A DNA stretch of 47,035 bases from an uncultured Eubacteriales bacterium (GCA_900315895.1 ONAY01000020.1:1-47035), one strand, 5' to 3'; shown: positions 7,766 through 16,447, numbered from the stretch's first letter. Notes: a model not told the origin generated them from the letters alone. A program made the numbers and translations.

Positions 7766-8631
7766 ATCTCCGCAAATTTAATAATTGAAGGGTCCTCATC
7801 ATTTACAGCATCAAATACACTTTTCACATATATCTTTATGGCATTTAGAAGGGTTTGCCTTGACATGTCTATCAAAATGAGATCATTTAGCATGCTTGCC
7901 AATTCTCTTTTTTGCTCTGTCCCAAACTCAACAATGTTCATTCCAACTACCATCCGATCCACAATGACTCTGAACGGCTCCATCAAATCGCTAGAAAGAT
8001 TATATGGATTAAACACATTGTCATGGAACAAGCCAATTTGGGAGCAATAGCCATTTATCGCAACTTCCCTATTAACTGCTGACAGTATAAGCCCATATCC
8101 ATAGTTTAGAGCAGCATTAATCGGTGAATCTTGCCCACGAGAAAAGTCCATCCCAAATATGGCATTAAAATAAACTTTAGCCGCATGTCCTTCACGATTA
8201 GTACTGTCGCAGAATTCAAGTTCATCTAAATAACCCATCAACATAGTGCACTCTTTGATATGCCCTAAATCATTTAGATGCTTTGCCTGGTTTCTGATTT
8301 TTTCAGCAACAATTCCGGTCCATATCAGCCCCTTTTGTTCAGCAGTCCATCCCATTTGTATCCGTAGCTTTCTGGAGCTATCATGGCTACCATAGTACAG
8401 TTCTAATTCTCCATAGGGACTTCTTTTTTCATCACAGAAGATGATTCTAGTCTTATTCTTTGACAACGCGGACAGGAGAGCACCTGTTATAGATATAGCA
8501 GGGCTCTCCAGCACCAATATGGCAATTTCGTCAAGAAAGACCCGCCTAGTATCCTCTCCACGTACGACCATATATCCCATGTTTAGGTCTAATTTGCATC
8601 TCTGTGATATTATGACAGTGCGCCAGCTCAT
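7762..8631 (-). CDS. cas1: Cas1, CRISPR integrase
   Basis: 289 residues, typical for type II. The expected metal ligands are visible: Glu-147 in NREGHAAK, His-203 in IGLFHDN and Glu-218 in LMEPF. The NYGYGLILSAVNREV helix before the His is also family-typical. The ATG overlaps the cas9 TGA by four bases. It acts with Cas2, Csn2 and Cas9 in acquisition. Confidence 0.97.
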   Translation of the reverse strand: MSWRTVIISQRCKLDLNMGYMVVRGEDTRRVFLDEIAILVLESPAISITGALLSALSKNKTRIIFCDEKRSPYGELELYYGSHDSSRKLRIQMGWTAEQKGLIWTGIVAEKIRNQAKHLNDLGHIKECTMLMGYLDELEFCDSTNREGHAAKVYFNAIFGMDFSRGQDSPINAALNYGYGLILSAVNREVAINGYCSQIGLFHDNVFNPYNLSSDLMEPFRVIVDRMVVGMNIVEFGTEQKRELASMLNDLILIDMSRQTLLNAIKIYVKSVFDAVNDEDPSIIKFAEI

Positions 8632-11600
8632 AACAGTTCTTTAAGATTTATAGATTTACTTTCAAATAAACCGCTTGCAGATTGATCAACAATCCGCACG
8701 TCAGTATAATTCCAATTGCTTAGATTAGCACTTAACCGTAAATCTCCAATTGCTTTTGCTTTATCCTTTAATAATGAGACATCACATGTCCCTGTTCTAT
8801 TGGTTTTGAGGTATGAAATCATCTGGTAAAGAATTGATAATTGTTCCTCCGTTGTAAACGAATTAAACAAATCCATATTCTCCTGTTGAAAAACTATTCT
8901 TGCTCCTGGCATCTTACAATATAGTCCGTTGATTTTGTTCGCAAGTTCACTCAGCAACATAACGTTTTTTTGCCTATCTATACCATCAAATACAACATCT
9001 ATTATATAGTTTTTATTCTCCTTTTTCTTTTCTATGACCCTATCTATACACTTTACATATCTTGCGGCCTCTTTTGAATACTGACATGTCATTAGCGACC
9101 TTGTTAGTATTCTAGCTCCACCAGAATTCTTACCTGCCAAGCATACTCTAAATCCATCCAATGAGAGAACGGTATTAACCTTCAGCACCCTGTCTCCTAG
9201 TGGGAACTGTATATTCGAAGATTTACTGCCAAGCACATTCTGAACGTATTCTAAGGCAAATTCTTTGTCTGTTTTGAATCTATCGGCCACAAGCAGATCC
9301 ACTGGGATAAAGGTTAATTCCCTCTTGTTCTTGAGCTGATGGCTGACGAGGGTAAAGAACGTGGCTGTTGGCTTGTTATATCCTCCATAAACAGCCGTAT
9401 TCTCTCCCTTCTTTAATGGCATCAATCCATCAGATGCTTTAACAGGTTGCATGTCAAAGAAGCCACCCTTTTGGCATGTCTGGTACTTCGTCAAATGGAT
9501 GTGATCATTCGACATCATTTTTTCAACGATGGGGACATGCTTTTCTGGTGCCCAGGTCTTTCCATCTTTTGTCGGTGTCCCAAATATTATCCTATCATTA
9601 AGTGAGTACCTGTCGCTTGAGACATCAAAGAAACGCTTCGTAAATTTAGTATTATACACATTGCCTGCAACGATATTCAGATAAGCGTCTTTTGCATGGT
9701 GCGTATCATTGATTGATCTACACTTTACGAGTTCCAAATCCTTCTTTGCCACGTTATCCAAGTGTAAATTCAGTGCTTTATCTTTGATATCTCCAAAATC
9801 ATGTCTAAACTCAGAAGCTAAAGCAGCTTTGACAAATACGATCTCAGTTGAATCTCCAAACTTGCTTCCAAGCAGTTCTGCTATTGCCTTAGTCGACTGC
9901 CTCGTCTCAACGAGCTGTCGATTGATAAAGCCCATCTTCTCGTCATTACTGAATCCATTCGACCTGGTCAATCTCTTCAATTTCTCATCATTAATCAAGC
10001 CCTTGCTGTTCAGCGATCTCCAATAACCGTCCATCTTGATACGCCACTCTGCTGGCAGCGGATATGTATCACCTTTTTTACCGTTCTCGGTAGAATGAAC
10101 TAGAACCTTATTGTTCGTAAGACTATCATCTTTAACGTATGCTCTGGGCCATATGTGATCTATATCACAGTATTGAGTATTGTTGATACTGCTTAGATCT
10201 ATTGGCTCTCCGCAGTACATGCATTTACCCATTTGAAGATAATACAAATACAGTTTCTGGCTTTGTAGTTTCTTGTCGCTCTCAATACCTAATTTATCCA
10301 ATTCAGCAGACAGTGCTTTCGCATCATCTGTCTTTACCGCCTTGTACAGATCCTTCAGCTGGTTCGTCCTTGAGACAGTTCTCTTGTTTTTCTGTTCTTC
10401 TGTGGCTCCACGCGCCATCTCGATGAATATTTTCTTTGGCGGATGTTTTTCTGCTTTTACGATATCAGATACCACGTCCAATGTGCGGTATATGGGTCTC
10501 TTAACAGCGTTGGAGATCCCCATTTCCTCTAATTTTTCGTTCAGCGATTTCTGGACTGAGAACGCTTCATCCCTTTCTTTTTTAATGATCTCTGCGAACG
10601 TATACCTGTCTTCATCTTTGATGATCTGCATCAGATTGTCGTTCGTATTCCACAAGAAATACATTACAGTACCAATCTCACCGGTCTGCTTGCTTACGCC
10701 CTCAATTCCGTTAAGCAGTTCTGCAGATAATCGTCCAAACTCACTGTATTTGAGCTTTGAAACATATTTGAGATCACCTTCTCCATTGTCGAGAGACTTA
10801 AATTCATTACTTAACCACTTCCTGAATCTATTGGAGTCCTCTGTGTATGTGGACATGGCAATGATCCGCTCTACATCTTCCTGTGTCAGTTTCTTTGATT
10901 CCAGCAGTCTCTGGAAGTCGACCCATGACTTCAGCGAAGCATTTATGTTTATATCAATTCCGCCAACTATGCTGTCATTCACAGAAAAACCACTCACATT
11001 GCACTTTAGATAATTCTTAAGTGCTTTCATGGTGACTTTTTTATTTTTTCTAAACAAATCATTGTAGATGGCCTGTTTAAGTTCTACCGAGATCTTCTTT
11101 CCATCGATGGTGATGTTATTTATCTCGTTCAGAACCGTATACCTGGTGTAGAGAAGTGACCATCTCGGTAAAACGTCCTTTCCGGGCAAATATGAACACG
11201 TGTTGGTCATCCTATCTATGAATGCTTGCTCACTTTTCTCAAAGTCGACCTTCTCCTGGATGTTCCATGGGAGGATCTTTCCTTCTGCCTTCCTTTCAAG
11301 CCATGCGTAATCACTGTGTGAATTAAGCGGTCCAACAAAATATGGAACTCTGAAGTTAAATATTGATAGAAGTTTGTCCTCAACAGTAAGTCCATCCTCA
11401 TCCTTATTGGTCAAGAAAGCATACTGAGATGAGGCTTTGCCTAGCAACCTCTTCAATTCAGCGTAATATAACTGTCTGGGGATAACTCTATTATCCCCGG
11501 TTACTTGTTTAGGCATAAATAACCCCAATTCAATGTCTGAAAGCATACGCTGTACGCACTCTTTGTCATTTGGGGTGAGTTTATCAAGATCTATGTCGTT

Positions 11601-12812
11601 AAGTATTCCCTTTATATTCTTATAGAAGTCCTCTTTACTTGCAGATTTAGGCAGTTTCTTGTTGCCTGATACAGACTTAAAGTTCCCAACATATGCTGAA
11701 TAGCTATTGTCAGTTCCTTCTCTAAATAGGTCATCATATTTGGCATTCACATATGTCTTTATAACATGCTTCAAGTCAACAAGATCTTGTTTATGCTTCT
11801 TATATATGTCGACCTTGGCTTCAGAAATATAGGTCCTTCCATTCTGTAGTTCCTTAAGTACAGCACTGTCGTAGATCCTCTTCATGATAACTATCAGTTC
11901 TGCGTAGTCCCCAAGTGTTGCCAATACAGCCTCGAGGCTCTCTTCATCCATTCTTAAAGAGATCTTCTCCGTGCTTTCCGACAGCTCATCGTCTGCAATG
12001 AATACTTTCTTGACTTGAGTTTCTCCTCCTGCAAAAAGCTTCAAAAGGGACGAAATAGCTATTGGGAATGCTTCAGGATCGTCCTTTGGAGCCTTACCCC
12101 CGAAGATCATTTCCGCAAACTGTTTCTCTTTGTCTGAGATTCTTATTTTCTTGTTCAGAATGTCAGCAAATGCATCTGTTGCGCAACTCCACGGTTGATC
12201 AAGCCCTCTATCGACAAACCAACTCTTAAAGTCATCGTAGAGAGGTCCGATATCTGTAAGAGCTTCAATATTATTACCGTCTATTTCACTCAAGAAATGT
12301 CCTCTATGAGCAACTAGCCATGCACAAGCCAAATAGTAAAGCCTGATATCTTTGGCCTCTCCGGTATTATCCAGATCCATTAGATCCACGATCAGATGAT
12401 GGATCGTGGGATACTTTTTATGAAATTCTTTGTCGCCAAAATCCTCGTCAGAAAAAATGCAGTTGGTTTCGTCAACCAGTGAAGGATCAACCGTTCCTTT
12501 GTCTCCCTTGACTAAAGCACTAGCCTTGATCCTATTGTAGAACGAGGGATCAACCTTTGCGATTTCAGATGCAAATAGTTCCTGGACCAGTTTCACTCTT
12601 TGCTGACGTCTGTCTAATCTTCTTCTGGCAGTTCTAAACGAGCGCCTCTCTGCCGCTTGCTTTCCAGCTTCAAATAAATGTGCACCCCACATGGGCTCTC
12701 CCTTAAACTTAAGAAGCATATAGTCTGTATCCGTTACAGCCCAGCCGACTGAGTCAGTACCGATATCGAGTCCGATATAGTAGTCGTTGTTAATTCTCTC
12801 ATTCTTGCTCAT
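8628..12812 (-). CDS. cas9: Cas9, RNA-guided DNA endonuclease (type II-A)
   Basis: 1394 residues, the long type II-A form. Catalytic sites look intact: RuvC-I YYIGLDIGTDSVGWAV with Asp-16; an Arg-rich bridge helix RRSFRTARRRLDRRQQR; RuvC-II IFIEMARG with Glu-798; an HNH domain with CMYCGEP and DIDHIWPRAY (His-886, then NNKVLV); and RuvC-III THHAKDAYLN with His-1039 and Asp-1042. Cas9 cuts DNA matching the crRNA when bound to the tracrRNA encoded just upstream. The ATG at 12812 has AAGGAGAGG about nine bases upstream. It heads a tightly overlapping cas9-cas1-cas2-csn2 operon. No strong cas9 promoter was found; transcription may enter from the genes upstream, because no minus-strand terminator separates them. 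The PAM cannot be read from the sequence. Confidence 0.98.
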   Translation of the reverse strand: MSKNERINNDYYIGLDIGTDSVGWAVTDTDYMLLKFKGEPMWGAHLFEAGKQAAERRSFRTARRRLDRRQQRVKLVQELFASEIAKVDPSFYNRIKASALVKGDKGTVDPSLVDETNCIFSDEDFGDKEFHKKYPTIHHLIVDLMDLDNTGEAKDIRLYYLACAWLVAHRGHFLSEIDGNNIEALTDIGPLYDDFKSWFVDRGLDQPWSCATDAFADILNKKIRISDKEKQFAEMIFGGKAPKDDPEAFPIAISSLLKLFAGGETQVKKVFIADDELSESTEKISLRMDEESLEAVLATLGDYAELIVIMKRIYDSAVLKELQNGRTYISEAKVDIYKKHKQDLVDLKHVIKTYVNAKYDDLFREGTDNSYSAYVGNFKSVSGNKKLPKSASKEDFYKNIKGILNDIDLDKLTPNDKECVQRMLSDIELGLFMPKQVTGDNRVIPRQLYYAELKRLLGKASSQYAFLTNKDEDGLTVEDKLLSIFNFRVPYFVGPLNSHSDYAWLERKAEGKILPWNIQEKVDFEKSEQAFIDRMTNTCSYLPGKDVLPRWSLLYTRYTVLNEINNITIDGKKISVELKQAIYNDLFRKNKKVTMKALKNYLKCNVSGFSVNDSIVGGIDININASLKSWVDFQRLLESKKLTQEDVERIIAMSTYTEDSNRFRKWLSNEFKSLDNGEGDLKYVSKLKYSEFGRLSAELLNGIEGVSKQTGEIGTVMYFLWNTNDNLMQIIKDEDRYTFAEIIKKERDEAFSVQKSLNEKLEEMGISNAVKRPIYRTLDVVSDIVKAEKHPPKKIFIEMARGATEEQKNKRTVSRTNQLKDLYKAVKTDDAKALSAELDKLGIESDKKLQSQKLYLYYLQMGKCMYCGEPIDLSSINNTQYCDIDHIWPRAYVKDDSLTNNKVLVHSTENGKKGDTYPLPAEWRIKMDGYWRSLNSKGLINDEKLKRLTRSNGFSNDEKMGFINRQLVETRQSTKAIAELLGSKFGDSTEIVFVKAALASEFRHDFGDIKDKALNLHLDNVAKKDLELVKCRSINDTHHAKDAYLNIVAGNVYNTKFTKRFFDVSSDRYSLNDRIIFGTPTKDGKTWAPEKHVPIVEKMMSNDHIHLTKYQTCQKGGFFDMQPVKASDGLMPLKKGENTAVYGGYNKPTATFFTLVSHQLKNKRELTFIPVDLLVADRFKTDKEFALEYVQNVLGSKSSNIQFPLGDRVLKVNTVLSLDGFRVCLAGKNSGGARILTRSLMTCQYSKEAARYVKCIDRVIEKKKENKNYIIDVVFDGIDRQKNVMLLSELANKINGLYCKMPGARIVFQQENMDLFNSFTTEEQLSILYQMISYLKTNRTGTCDVSLLKDKAKAIGDLRLSANLSNWNYTDVRIVDQSASGLFESKSINLKELL

Positions 12813-12813
12813 C

Positions 12814-12842
12814 TTGACAAACCTCTCCTTCTGTGATACATT
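12814..12842 (+). promoter_or_regulatory. tracrRNA promoter
   Basis: TTGACA (12814-12819), a 17-base spacer and TACATT (12837-12842) on the plus strand; transcription should start near 12849. The -35 box lies between the cas9 ribosome binding site and the cas9 ATG on the other strand, so this promoter and cas9 translation initiation share the same bases. Confidence 0.82.
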
Positions 12843-12848
12843 GTCTAT

Positions 12849-12967
12849 GGTAAGTTTTTATCCTATGGACTTACACTGCGAGTTCAAATAAAAATTTATT
12901 CAAATCGTCGGCAATGCCGGCCGCACAGGAGTGCATTGAGCATCTGCGCAAGCAGATGTTTTTCTTT
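12849..12967 (+). ncRNA. tracrRNA
   Basis: The plus-strand sequence at 12854-12889 (GTTTTTATCCTATGGACTTA onward) is an imperfect copy of the reverse complement of the CRISPR repeat, so its RNA is the anti-repeat. Sharing is strongest at ATCCTATG, TTACACT and TTCAAA. After it come a nexus hairpin (CGGCAATGCCG, about 12909-12919), a small stem GCAC-AGGA-GTGC (12923-12934), and a terminator stem CATCTGC-GCAA-GCAGATG followed by TTTTTCTTTT (12941-12967). The gene is divergent from cas9. Exact ends are inferred from promoter and terminator. Confidence 0.88.
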
Positions 12968-13006
12968 TATATTTTGCAGTAGATTTCTCCACTGGCTTTG
13001 ATCACG

Positions 13007-14722
13007 TCAATACTCCGGTAGCAGTTCTTTCAAATACTCCCTCAGTTCATCATTACATGCATAAATGTATGTGCCCTTGATTCCTCTGGTCATAAGTGTC
13101 AGATAAATATTTGTGAGATAATCCCGGAGTTCCTTTGGCTTGAAAGCAACCCCCGCCTTTCCTTGCTGGTCATAATAACTGTCCTTATCAGCATATATTT
13201 CATGAGACATGGGGTCATACTTTATATCTTCCCCTATTATGACACCGCAGTAATTCAGATCGTACCCCTGGACAGTATGGATACATCCAATCTCATTGAT
13301 TGCCGTCTTAGTGCTTATCCAGTTCTCATAGGTCATATTCCAGCGGTATTTTTTGCCCTGTACAACGATGGTATAATCCTGAGTGCGCTTTCTGTCCCAT
13401 GGCCAGGCGTACCCTGCAACGACTCTGCAAAGACCCATCTCTTTTTCTTTGGCCTTTATATGCTCGATCATCAGGTCGCAGTCCTTGTACAAGCGCAGAT
13501 CATAATTGATCACATCCTTACGGGTGGTGCACTTGCCGCTCAAAATATCCTTCAGATATGAGATGTACGAGTTGCCGCCTTGACACCTCCATTGGGTCGA
13601 AAGCCCAGTCTGGACCACAGCGGATGTATAGCGGTTTTCCAGGATATCATAAAACTCTTTAGTAGGAATATCGCAAGGCCTTACCATCTGTAGTTCGTCC
13701 CTGAACAAAATCCTATTGTTGCTGCAAAGCATGATCCAATCCAACTCAGTGCCAGTATACTTGTCTAATCCCAAATTGGCATTGCATTGGTCAAACGTCC
13801 TATAATTGCTGAGATGCCCGTGGTTACGGCACTTTAGACGATGTGATTCATCAACTATAAGAAGATCGTATTTCTTCCCTGTTCTGAGGTAGTTCTTCAC
13901 TACCTCGGCAGGAGTCATCACCATTTCTGGTTTAAGATTCCTAACGCCGCCAAAAACATCCCTTAAAGATATCATCAGTGACTTCTGAGGAATGACAATT
14001 CCTATGTTTTTGATCCCTTCTATCGATGTTGCAGCGCTGACTAATTCAGTATATTCGTCGATTTCTGTCTCTTCATCTTCCGGGATCTTCACTGCCAAAT
14101 CAGCAAAAAGCTTCATGAGATATATTGCAAGAATCGTCTTACCTGTGCCGGCTCCGCCTCTTACCACTATACTTGCACCACCAGGCGAATCCTTGTATTC
14201 GGCAAAGGCTCTAAGTATCTCCTTCTCGGCCTCAACCTGATCTTCACCCAATATCTTATATGGTGAATACTTATATAGTTCACTGTTTTCAATTGAATCG
14301 ATGGAGTTCTTGACTAACCCTTTGCGTCTAAGTTTCTCCCAAATGTCTTTGAACTTTTCCTCGTACTGTTCTTTGCTGTAATAGGCGTGATCTCTGATGC
14401 CGCTATTGCCATTCTGCAAACTGAACTTTCCATCAGAAGACATATACCTGATAAGGTACGATTCCAGATCCAGGATCACCGATTTATTGAATGTCTTGTC
14501 ACTTACGATATGTACATCATCAAGGCTTTGCCTATCCGGGTTTTGAAGGTGTTGTTCAAGACGCCTATATGCATTCAAAGTTTCACCAACGTATGCTTCT
14601 TTAGAGTTATTAAGCACGTAAACGACCGGCCAATTGGTACCAACATCATTTCCTCCATGATGCAGTTCCTTGACCTCCTCTAATGATGCTGCGTTGAATG
14701 CATACTTATCAATGCTAACCAT
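13007..14722 (-). CDS. GIY-YIG nuclease plus DUF2075 helicase-like protein
   Basis: 571 residues. Residues about 32-95 form a GIY-YIG domain: VVYVLNNSKEAYVGET, then Arg-53/54 in AYRRLEQH and Glu-87 in DLESYLIRY, the positions of the catalytic Arg and Glu. Residues about 150-570 are a DUF2075-type P-loop ATPase related to superfamily 1 helicases: Walker A RGGAGTGKT (189-196) and Walker B YDLLIVDESH (DESH 291-294). Later motifs are TGLSTQWRCQGG and IHTVQGYDLNYCGVIIG, and LTMTRGIKGTYIY lies near the end. The ATG lies two bases after the MazG-like gene, so the two form an operon. It probably acts on nucleic acid. Its place beside CRISPR-Cas and other defence genes suggests phage defence, but that is inference. 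Confidence 0.85.
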   Translation of the reverse strand: MVSIDKYAFNAASLEEVKELHHGGNDVGTNWPVVYVLNNSKEAYVGETLNAYRRLEQHLQNPDRQSLDDVHIVSDKTFNKSVILDLESYLIRYMSSDGKFSLQNGNSGIRDHAYYSKEQYEEKFKDIWEKLRRKGLVKNSIDSIENSELYKYSPYKILGEDQVEAEKEILRAFAEYKDSPGGASIVVRGGAGTGKTILAIYLMKLFADLAVKIPEDEETEIDEYTELVSAATSIEGIKNIGIVIPQKSLMISLRDVFGGVRNLKPEMVMTPAEVVKNYLRTGKKYDLLIVDESHRLKCRNHGHLSNYRTFDQCNANLGLDKYTGTELDWIMLCSNNRILFRDELQMVRPCDIPTKEFYDILENRYTSAVVQTGLSTQWRCQGGNSYISYLKDILSGKCTTRKDVINYDLRLYKDCDLMIEHIKAKEKEMGLCRVVAGYAWPWDRKRTQDYTIVVQGKKYRWNMTYENWISTKTAINEIGCIHTVQGYDLNYCGVIIGEDIKYDPMSHEIYADKDSYYDQQGKAGVAFKPKELRDYLTNIYLTLMTRGIKGTYIYACNDELREYLKELLPEY

Positions 14723-14724
14723 AA

Positions 14725-15045
14725 TTACTCTCCCAGCTTATCGTATTTATCGCTACGTCCCTTACATTTTTCGACTGGATACTTTAATTTGGTCTTTTCT
14801 AACTTATCTAGCACGATCGTCTCCGGATCAACGTCAAGTTTATCACAGAGAACCAGACAATAATTCATGACATCTGCCAATTCCTCGCAGACGTGATCAA
14901 AGTCGAACTCGTTGCTCCACTGGAAGCACTCTAAAAGTTCGCCTGCCTCTATTGATATTGACTTGGCCAAATTCTCTGGGCTATGAAACTGATCCCAGTC
15001 CCGCTCTTCGTTGAACTTTCTTATTTCTTCAATTGCTTTTTTCAA
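14725..15045 (-). CDS. MazG-like nucleotide pyrophosphohydrolase
   Basis: 106 residues. The pattern E33-xx-E36 in SIEAGELLECFQW and E55-xx-D58 in HVCEELADVMNY is the metal-binding signature of the all-alpha MazG/dCTPase/RS21-C6 NTP pyrophosphatases, which cleave (d)NTPs to monophosphates. The start is a TTG at 15045 with AAAGGAG seven bases upstream. The gene is followed after two bases by the GIY-YIG/DUF2075 gene. The constant pairing of an NTP-depleting enzyme and a nuclease-helicase would make sense as an anti-phage module; the substrate is unknown. Confidence 0.85.
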   Translation of the reverse strand: MKKAIEEIRKFNEERDWDQFHSPENLAKSISIEAGELLECFQWSNEFDFDHVCEELADVMNYCLVLCDKLDVDPETIVLDKLEKTKLKYPVEKCKGRSDKYDKLGE

Positions 15046-15063
15046 AGGGATGCTCCTTTCACA

Positions 15064-15126
15064 AGAGGCTGTACAAAGCCTCTACTCTTTCAGTTTGATT
15101 TTACCATAATGCGCTGTCGATATCTA
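15064..15126 (-). promoter_or_regulatory. Promoter and 5'-leader hairpin of the MazG-like operon
   Basis: On the minus strand TAGATA (15126..15121), a 17-base spacer and TAAAAT (15103..15098) preceded by TGG form a plausible extended -10 promoter. The transcript would start near 15091. Its 45-base leader contains a 7-bp hairpin, AGAGGCT/AGCCTCT (15064-15083), ending just before the ribosome binding site, which could affect translation. Confidence 0.5.
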
Positions 15127-15184
15127 TCTTATTTATGCCCCTCCACTGTCATTGTACGCCCTTTCCTGTCCCATTTTCCGGACT

Positions 15185-15226
15185 CAAATAAACAGGCGCC
15201 TGGCCATCCCCTAACAGCCAAGCGCC
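15185..15226 (-). terminator. Terminator of the DraG-like gene
   Basis: Stem GGCGCTTGGC (15226..15217) pairs with GCCAGGCGCC (15204..15195) with one mismatch. It is followed on the minus strand by TGTTTATTT. It lies 13 bases after the stop codon. Confidence 0.6.
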
Positions 15227-15238
15227 CTCTCACTCATG

Positions 15239-16084
15239 TTATAGTTTCGTCCCTTCCGGAAGCACTTTCTCCAACCCCTCGATCACCTCGATCATCTCCT
15301 CTGGTATCCGCGCCCTGCACTCGTCTTTGAGCCACTGATCCACGCCGTAGAAGGCTTCCGCCATGCTGCCTGCGATGCAGGTCAGGGTGTCGCAGTCGCC
15401 TCCTAGGGACACTGCGGTCCTGATCACGTCCTCGAAGCTCTCCCCCTCCAGGAAGGCCGTGATGGCCTCAGGCACCGTCTCCTGGCAGGACTCCACGTGG
15501 TGGTAGCCCGGCCTGATCTCGTCGATGGTCCTGGTGAGGTCGTAGCCGAATTCGCGGGTGATATAGTCCCGGATCTGGTTTTTTGCGCTGCCGGTGCGAG
15601 CCATGTAGATGGCGGCTGCCGTGGCCTCCGCGCCCTTCACCCCCTCGGGATGGTCGTGGGTCACCTCCGAAGTCCAGCGGGCCACCCGACGGGTGTCCTC
15701 CAGGCTGTCCATGAGCCAGCCCGCCGCAGCCACCCTCATGGCCGAGCCGTTTCCGAAGCTGCCGTAGGGCTTGGGGTCGTCGGCCCAGAGCCACTGGGTG
15801 AACCTGGCGCCGTAGCCGGCATCCGGGTATTCATGTCCCCAGTCTTGCATGGACCTGACCAGGCTTTCCTTCACCGCCTGCTCTTTGCGCCTGTCGTTTA
15901 TGGCGTCGTGGTCCAGCCATCCGGCCTCCCTGGCCTCTATCAAAGCCTCCGCGACGGCCACCGTCATCACCGTATCATCCGTGAACTCCGACTCCTCGCA
16001 GAAAAGCGGGAAGTCCTTGGTCTTCTCGCCTCTGTCGAACTCGTAGGGACTGCCGATTATATCTCCAAGTATTGCGCCATACAT
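15239..16084 (-). CDS. ADP-ribosylglycohydrolase family protein
   Basis: 281 residues from the ATG at 16084, which has a perfect AGGAGGTGAT upstream. The start MYGAILGDIIGSPYEF, the motif FTDDTVMTVAVAEALI, the mid-protein HDHPEGV-type loop (TSEVTHDHPEG) and SLGGDCDTLTCIAGS near the end are the DraG/ARH metal-binding signatures, with the Asp residues present. Such enzymes remove ADP-ribose from proteins or other acceptors, in the cytoplasm. No ADP-ribosyltransferase is adjacent, so the target is unknown. The coding sequence is more GC-rich than the neighbouring defence genes and looks like core genome. Confidence 0.88.
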   Translation of the reverse strand: MYGAILGDIIGSPYEFDRGEKTKDFPLFCEESEFTDDTVMTVAVAEALIEAREAGWLDHDAINDRRKEQAVKESLVRSMQDWGHEYPDAGYGARFTQWLWADDPKPYGSFGNGSAMRVAAAGWLMDSLEDTRRVARWTSEVTHDHPEGVKGAEATAAAIYMARTGSAKNQIRDYITREFGYDLTRTIDEIRPGYHHVESCQETVPEAITAFLEGESFEDVIRTAVSLGGDCDTLTCIAGSMAEAFYGVDQWLKDECRARIPEEMIEVIEGLEKVLPEGTKL

Positions 16085-16108
16085 AATATCACCTCCTGAT
16101 CTGATCAT

Positions 16109-16117
16109 ATTATACCA
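16109..16117 (-). promoter_or_regulatory. Extended -10 promoter of the DraG-like gene
   Basis: TGGTATAAT on the minus strand (TATAAT at 16114..16109) lies about 25 bases before the ATG. No good -35 is visible, which is usual for extended -10 promoters. Confidence 0.5.
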
Positions 16118-16202
16118 TATCAGATGTCCCGAAAAACGGACTCCTGCAACCCGTCCGGAATTGTTTGCTCTAAAGGGCGGGTTTCGGTATAATGTGTGTA
16201 TC

Positions 16203-16325
16203 TTAGTATACTATATACCCTTCTGACCAGAAGTGCCGGTTTCCGAATTTGTATTTCGGCGTGAACACTATGTGATATTTGCACATCCATTTTGTATGTG
16301 CGAGGCTGTAATTCTTTTGTGCCAT
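16203..16325 (-). pseudogene. tnpA: IS200-type tnpA with internal deletion
   Basis: A 40-codon frame. MAQKNYSLAHTKWMCKYHIV-FTPKY is the N-terminus of IS200/IS605 TnpA (Y1 HUH transposase), while KFGNRHFWSEGYIV is from near its C-terminus. About 80-90 residues that should lie between, including the HUH motif, are missing with the frame kept. The junction is at KYK, where the two flanks could share short homology. The catalytic Tyr region is also lost. It cannot transpose alone but could be mobilised in trans if its ends are intact. Confidence 0.82.
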
Positions 16326-16398
16326 AAACTCTCCTTTCTCGGACACTGCTCGTGCGCGTTGCGCACTCGACCGGCTCATAAGCCGCAACACTTTAAAA

Positions 16399-16418
16399 GA
16401 CGACCCTTACGGGTCGCC
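16399..16418 (-). mobile_element. IS200 left-end hairpin
   Basis: GGCGACCC-GTAA-GGGTCGTC on the minus strand (16418..16399) lies about 75 bases upstream of the tnpA remnant. IS200 elements carry such hairpins at their left end, where they act in TnpA binding and in reducing translation. The other element end was not recognised. Confidence 0.5.
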
Positions 16419-16447
16419 TTTACCCAATGCCACATGGTGTGCTGCCT

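Noticed and set aside
9709-11013. Plus-strand frames of 105 and 246 codons opposite cas9
   Set aside because: Ser/Leu-rich antisense frames inside an intact, motif-confirmed cas9.
12941-12967. tracrRNA terminator as a terminator for the minus-strand DUF2075 gene
   Set aside because: There is no T-run after the stem in the minus direction, so it should stop only plus-strand transcription.
12813-13006. A cas9 promoter inside the anti-repeat (TTGAAC with GATAAA about 19 bases on, minus strand)
   Set aside because: Spacing and -10 match are poor. It is left unassigned rather than reported as a promoter.
15497-16099. A 200-codon plus-strand frame opposite the ADP-ribosylglycohydrolase gene
   Set aside because: GC-rich third positions of the real gene make antisense frames open. 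The minus-strand gene has all family motifs and an ideal ribosome binding site.
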